In this document: piece after piece, positions 25,008 through 28,621 of the stretch
Numbering within the stretch: the stretch's first letter is position 1
Layout of the letters: each line of letters opens with the position of its first letter
Assembly: GCA_002455255.1 (NCBI GenBank)
Contig: DKKL01000046.1
Coordinates: 1-28,621, forward strand
Direction of reading: 5' to 3'
Origin: Candidatus Tepidiaquacellales bacterium UBA6667
Lineage (GTDB): Bacteria > Bacteroidota > Ignavibacteria > Tepidaquicellales > Tepidaquicellaceae
DNA length: 28,621 nucleotides
Program-made: the position numbers and the translations under genes
Notes under the pieces: model-generated
Databases searched by the model: none
What the model was told of the DNA's origin: nothing
The model's input: the letters and a program-made list of their open reading frames with translations, nothing else

Positions 25008-26375
25008 TCAAATCTCATAAATCTTCAACTTCTCCGGTGCCAATACCCTTTTCTTCGGAAATCTATCCAATATCTCTAACCCAACCCTATCAATCGCCGA
25101 TTTATCACCATGTACCAATATCACTATTTCCGGATCTAATTTCTCTACCATATTTATTATATCCTCTCTCCTTGTGTGTGAGGAAAATGAAAAATTCTCA
25201 ACTCTGCAATTTACCTCTACCAACTCTGTCTTATGTTTATCTAAAAATATCTTCTCACCTCTAACCGAATTTTTAAACCTATATCCCGGTGTTTCAGGAT
25301 CGCAATATCCTGTCATGGCAATTCCGAAATCCTTCCTTCTCAAAAATTGCCTCGCTATTTTGTATGAATATGTATCCTCAATAACCATCCCACTCGTCGC
25401 TAAAATTATTGAAGGATGTCTGTAAAAATCTCCTCTCGTTATATCTGTTCTCCTTAAAAGTCTTATCGGAATTTCACTCAACTTAAATCCCTTTTCTACC
25501 CTCCGCACTGTATAATTAAAATCATCATATACCCTATTCAATGCATTCGCAAGTGTACTATAATATATCGGTATATGTGGAATCTTATTCTTTGTCATTA
25601 ATTCATTTAACCTTTTCAACATCTCCTGTGCTTTACCCAATGCAAAAACCGGAATTAAAACCGAACCCCCTTTATTAGTAATCTCATTTATAAAATTCTT
25701 TAATCTCGTTTCCTCTGATTCGTATGTAGGTAAGCTCTCCGTATTTCCATTTGTACATTCTGTAATCAAAATATCCAATTTATGCTTTGGCAATATCGCA
25801 GGTTTAATCAATTTCTGTTGCCTGAAATTTATATCTCCTGTGAAATAAATACTTCTATTTTCAATATTTAATAAAACTCCGGCTGAACCCAATAAATGTC
25901 CCGCATCTAAAAATTCAAATTTTATACTCTCATTTATGTTCACTTTATTGCTGTAGTCTGTCTGCTTGATTATCAATGGAATTATATTTAATATCTCTTC
26001 TTTATAATATTTTAAAAACGAAGTGTCCCATTCAAATTGAAATTCCCTTTCCATCAATCCTGCTGTATTTACTAATGTAATTTCAGCAATCGAAGCGGTC
26101 GCTTTTGTCGTGTAAATATTTGCATAAGGAAATTTATTTAAAAAATAGGGAAGTGCTCCGATGTGATCGTTATGGGAATGTGTAATTAATAAATTTTGAA
26201 TCGTCTCATCTTTTATCTTTTCGTAATCAGGAAAAATTTCTTTTCCTTTTTTTCTGGGATGTAATCCGCAATCAATTATTATATTATTTTCTTTATGTGA
26301 AATTAAAAATGAATTTGCTCCAATCTCATCTCCTCCACCAAGTACCTTAAACTTTATAAAATTATCTTCTTTCAA
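25008..26375 (-). CDS. MBL-fold / beta-CASP metallo-hydrolase, RNase-like
   Basis: 455 residues. The metallo-beta-lactamase metal motif HSHNDH lies at residues 66-71. A further Asp is in YFTGDINF and the conserved His near the C-terminus is in VILVHGD. Residues about 190-350 (SVLIPVFALGKAQEMLKRLN, IYYSTLANALNRVYDDF, IILATSGMV) form the inserted beta-CASP domain. The end of the protein, VENFSFSSHTRREDI, is the RNA-specificity (RMMBL) segment. Such proteins are zinc-dependent nucleases of the CPSF73/RNase J superfamily, acting on RNA. The start codon appears to be TTG (26375); no ATG gives a better start, since the family motif VLGGGDEIGANSFLI begins at residue 11. It is divergent from mnmG with 142 bp between, and its stop nearly touches the perfect parS. 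Confidence 0.88.
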   Translation of the reverse strand: MKEDNFIKFKVLGGGDEIGANSFLISHKENNIIIDCGLHPRKKGKEIFPDYEKIKDETIQNLLITHSHNDHIGALPYFLNKFPYANIYTTKATASIAEITLVNTAGLMEREFQFEWDTSFLKYYKEEILNIIPLIIKQTDYSNKVNINESIKFEFLDAGHLLGSAGVLLNIENRSIYFTGDINFRQQKLIKPAILPKHKLDILITECTNGNTESLPTYESEETRLKNFINEITNKGGSVLIPVFALGKAQEMLKRLNELMTKNKIPHIPIYYSTLANALNRVYDDFNYTVRRVEKGFKLSEIPIRLLRRTDITRGDFYRHPSIILATSGMVIEDTYSYKIARQFLRRKDFGIAMTGYCDPETPGYRFKNSVRGEKIFLDKHKTELVEVNCRVENFSFSSHTRREDIINMVEKLDPEIVILVHGDKSAIDRVGLEILDRFPKKRVLAPEKLKIYEI

Positions 26376-26517
26376 TTTTAACTGTATATAAATACTGTAA
26401 TATCAATATTTAAGTTATCAAACAAACAATTATCTGAATAGATATTGTTAATTAAAAATTTTATTTTTGAAAGGATTAATCTAAATAAATTAATTTTAAA
26501 CATAAACATATTTAATT
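26376..26517. promoter_or_regulatory. Divergent promoter region between metallo-hydrolase and mnmG
   Basis: 142 bp, very AT-rich. TATTTTTG at 26462-26469 matches the Bacteroidota -7 element (TAnnTTTG) in the mnmG direction. A TTG at 26445-26447 is closer than the usual -33 distance, so the assignment is weak. No DnaA box (TTATNCACA) is seen. Confidence 0.35.
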
Positions 26518-28440
26518 GTGCAAACTGAATTTGATGTAATTGTTATCGGTGCCGGACACGCAGGTGTGGAAGCTTCTCTCGCTGTTTCTAAAATGGGTTT
26601 CACTGTTGGTCTCGTGTCTATGGATATAAATGCTATCGGTCGAATGAGTTGTAATCCGGCTATCGGCGGTACTGCAAAAGGTCATCTTGTTAAAGAAATT
26701 GACGCTCTCGGAGGTGTTATGGGTGTCATCGCTGATAAAACAGGTATTCAGTTTAAAATGCTAAACCGTTCTAAAGGTCCTGCAGTTTGGAGTCCTCGTT
26801 GCCAGTCTGATAAGGATTTATACTCGCTCGAAGCTGCCACACAAATAAATAAAAATACCGGTATTCAGATTATTGAAGATATGGTTAATTCTCTTGACGT
26901 TGAAGATATTTCCGAAAATAATAACGAAGGATATAAATTTAAAATTAAAGGAATTAAAACTGAAAAAGGGAATTATTATAAATCAAAAAGTGTAATCATA
27001 ACCTCCGGTACTTTTCTCAATGCTATTATGCACACAGGTAAATCACAAATAAGTGGCGGAAGAATTGGTGAAAAATCCGCAACAGGTTTATCTGAATGTT
27101 TGCTCGGTTTGGGATTTGTTACAGGCAGATTAAAAACCGGTACACCACCGCGACTTGATATAAACACAATTGATTTTTCAAAAACCGAAGAGCAGGCAGG
27201 GGATTCATCGCCGGTTGCTTTTTCTTACAGAACAGATAAGTCTTCTTTCCCTTCGCAAAAACAAATCAGTTGTTTCATAACTTATACTAACGCTGACACA
27301 CACGATATTCTTAGAACAGGATTTGAAGATTCACCAATGTTCACAGGTCGTATCAAAGGTATAGGTCCTCGATATTGCCCATCCATCGAAGATAAAATTT
27401 CCCGATTTTCAGAAAAACCAAGACATCATATTTTTCTCGAGCCGGAAACTCTCGATGGTGAAACTATTTATATGAATGGATTCTCAACAAGTCTTCCGGT
27501 TGAAGTTCAGGAGAAAGCCGCAAGAACAATTCCCGGACTTGAAAAAGTTAAAATCGTGAAACAAGGTTATGCAGTTGAATATGATTTTTTCCCGACTTAT
27601 CAGACAAAACTTACACTTGAAACAAAAATTGTTTCCGGACTTTATGTAGCAGGGCAAATTAACGGAACATCAGGTTACGAAGAAGCAGCCGCACAGGGAT
27701 TCGTAGCCGGTGTGAACGCAGCATTGAAATTAAAAAACGAAGAACCGTTTATATTAAAACGAAGTGAAGGATATATTGGAGTATTAATAGACGATTTAAT
27801 AAATAAAACACCTGATGAACCGTACCGAATGTTCACATCAAGTGCGGAGTATCGTCTTATTTTACGCCAGGATAATGCAGATATAAGATTAATGCAAAAA
27901 GGTTATGAACTCGGATTAATTGATAGGGAATTAATTGATAATTTAAATCAAAAAATTCAGTTAATTCACGATGCTAAAAATTTCTTTGACAAAAACACAT
28001 TACTCCCAAAAGATGTAAATTCATTTTTATCCTCTGTAGGGTCATCAGAAATTACACAGGGAGAATTTATTTCATCACTTATAAAAAGAAACTTCGTGAA
28101 CACAAAAGAATTATTAAACTATATTATAAATACAGATGGATTAAAAGATAAAAGATTAGTAAAAAGAGTGCTTGATAACGAAGAAGTTTTAGAACAAATA
28201 GATATAGAGATAAAATACAGTGGTTATATAAAAAGACAAAACGACGTAGTAGAAACATTTAATAAAAACGAAGAACTGAAAATTCCGGAAAATTTTAAAT
28301 ACGACAAACTTAAATCTATTTCAGCCGAAGCAATGGAAAAACTGTCAAAAGTAAAACCCCGTTCAATCGGCCAGGCAATGCGAATCTCCGGCGTCCGCCC
28401 ATCCGACATCTCCGCACTAATGATCTATATGCGCGGCTAA
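26518..28440 (+). CDS. mnmG: tRNA uridine-5-carboxymethylaminomethyl synthesis enzyme MnmG (GidA)
   Basis: 640 residues, full length. With MnmE it makes the cmnm5U modification at the wobble position (U34) of several tRNAs, using FAD, NADH and a folate one-carbon unit. Visible signatures are the FAD motif GAGHAG (11-16), CNPAIGGTAKGHLVKEIDAL, NRSKGPAVWSPRCQSD, LKTGTPPR, GPRYCPSIEDKI, RHHIFLEPE, YDFFPTYQTKL, YVAGQINGTSGYEEAAAQGF and, in the helical C-terminal part, FTSSAEYRLILRQDNADIRL and ISGVRPSDISALMIY. The start is GTG (26518); the sequence FDVIVIGAG follows at the expected distance, so it fits. No Shine-Dalgarno is seen. The last 12 coding bases are part of a tandem repeat that continues downstream. 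The next gene is out of the window; rsmG would be expected. Confidence 0.97.
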   Translation: MQTEFDVIVIGAGHAGVEASLAVSKMGFTVGLVSMDINAIGRMSCNPAIGGTAKGHLVKEIDALGGVMGVIADKTGIQFKMLNRSKGPAVWSPRCQSDKDLYSLEAATQINKNTGIQIIEDMVNSLDVEDISENNNEGYKFKIKGIKTEKGNYYKSKSVIITSGTFLNAIMHTGKSQISGGRIGEKSATGLSECLLGLGFVTGRLKTGTPPRLDINTIDFSKTEEQAGDSSPVAFSYRTDKSSFPSQKQISCFITYTNADTHDILRTGFEDSPMFTGRIKGIGPRYCPSIEDKISRFSEKPRHHIFLEPETLDGETIYMNGFSTSLPVEVQEKAARTIPGLEKVKIVKQGYAVEYDFFPTYQTKLTLETKIVSGLYVAGQINGTSGYEEAAAQGFVAGVNAALKLKNEEPFILKRSEGYIGVLIDDLINKTPDEPYRMFTSSAEYRLILRQDNADIRLMQKGYELGLIDRELIDNLNQKIQLIHDAKNFFDKNTLLPKDVNSFLSSVGSSEITQGEFISSLIKRNFVNTKELLNYIINTDGLKDKRLVKRVLDNEEVLEQIDIEIKYSGYIKRQNDVVETFNKNEELKIPENFKYDKLKSISAEAMEKLSKVKPRSIGQAMRISGVRPSDISALMIYMRG

Positions 28441-28621
28441 ACTCACTAAAACTGTCATTCTGAGCGACGCAGCCTGTCCCGACCTGTCGGGAAAGAATCC
28501 CAGATGCGCGGGTAACTCAAAAATATGTCATTCTGATCGCAGCAGCTTGTCCCGACCTGTCGGGAAAGAATCCCATATGCGCGGGTAACTCAAAAATGTG
28601 TCATTCTGAGCGAAGCAGCTT
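28429..28621. repeat. 73-75-bp tandem repeat that starts inside the end of mnmG
   Basis: Units start at 28429 (75 bp), 28504 (73 bp) and 28577 (cut by the window edge after 45 bp). Each begins ATGCGCGG, then (G/C)TAA(A)CTCA, and then holds a CATTCTGA...AGAATCCC element with an inner hairpin, TCCCGA-CCTG-TCGGGA. In the first unit the ATGCGCGGCTAA is the final codons and stop of mnmG. The array continues past the right edge. Confidence 0.9.

Noticed and set aside
26376..26517. Origin of replication (oriC)
   Set aside because: No DnaA boxes or dnaA gene are seen; the parS-like sites and mnmG only suggest that the origin is somewhere near.

Overview
The window is AT-rich DNA from a bacterium of the FCB group (Bacteroidota / Chlorobi / Ignavibacteria). 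Four complete large secreted proteins end in the type IX secretion (T9SS) type A sorting domain: an NYPNPFNP-like motif, then SG(V/I)YFY.L, then a Lys-rich tail ending LLK or LIK. The NPFNP form of the motif and the general lack of Shine-Dalgarno sequences favour an Ignavibacteria-like lineage. That placement is inference; no rRNA is present.

Layout. (1) Positions 1-6599, minus strand: a tight run of five genes. First come a Tat-exported small subunit and its GMC-type FAD dehydrogenase, which carries a Cys-Cys-x4-Cys motif like the 3Fe-4S site of bacterial FAD glucose dehydrogenase. They are followed by three secreted cell-surface proteins, the last cut by the window edge. (2) 6653-8218: a squalene-cyclase-fold protein convergent with a DUF4440-type protein. 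(3) 8389-10072: a complete DarT-DarG toxin-antitoxin pair, ended by a strong bidirectional hairpin terminator. (4) 10124-17038: two large T9SS cargo proteins (a 14-blade double propeller and a beta-helix protein) on the minus strand. They flank a small HTH/coiled-coil gene and the first member of an unrecognised alpha-helical family. (5) 17039-17647: a non-coding repeat region. (6) 17648-20259: a membrane-anchored diheme cytochrome c, divergent from the second member of the unrecognised family. (7) 20262-24342, minus strand: a five-gene run (tag, cupin, CASTOR/POLLUX-type channel, DUF4287/DUF5655 protein, PepSY-TM protein). (8) 24343-25007: a repeat-rich non-coding stretch bracketed by two parS-like ParB-binding sites, one a perfect 16-bp match to the consensus. 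(9) 25008-28440: a beta-CASP metallo-hydrolase, divergent from mnmG (gidA). Beyond mnmG lies a tandem repeat whose first unit contains the mnmG stop codon.

The parS-like sites and mnmG together suggest that the right end lies in the origin-proximal, centromere-like part of the chromosome, since mnmG often sits beside rsmG-parA-parB. The left part is envelope and redox biology: the dehydrogenase would pass electrons to a c-type cytochrome such as the one at 17648-18637. The items most worth a second look are the two parS-like sites around a repeat array, the hairpin repeat family with a compensatory base change, the tandem repeat that captured the end of mnmG, and the unnamed paralogous 'NSPF(F/H)NK' protein family.
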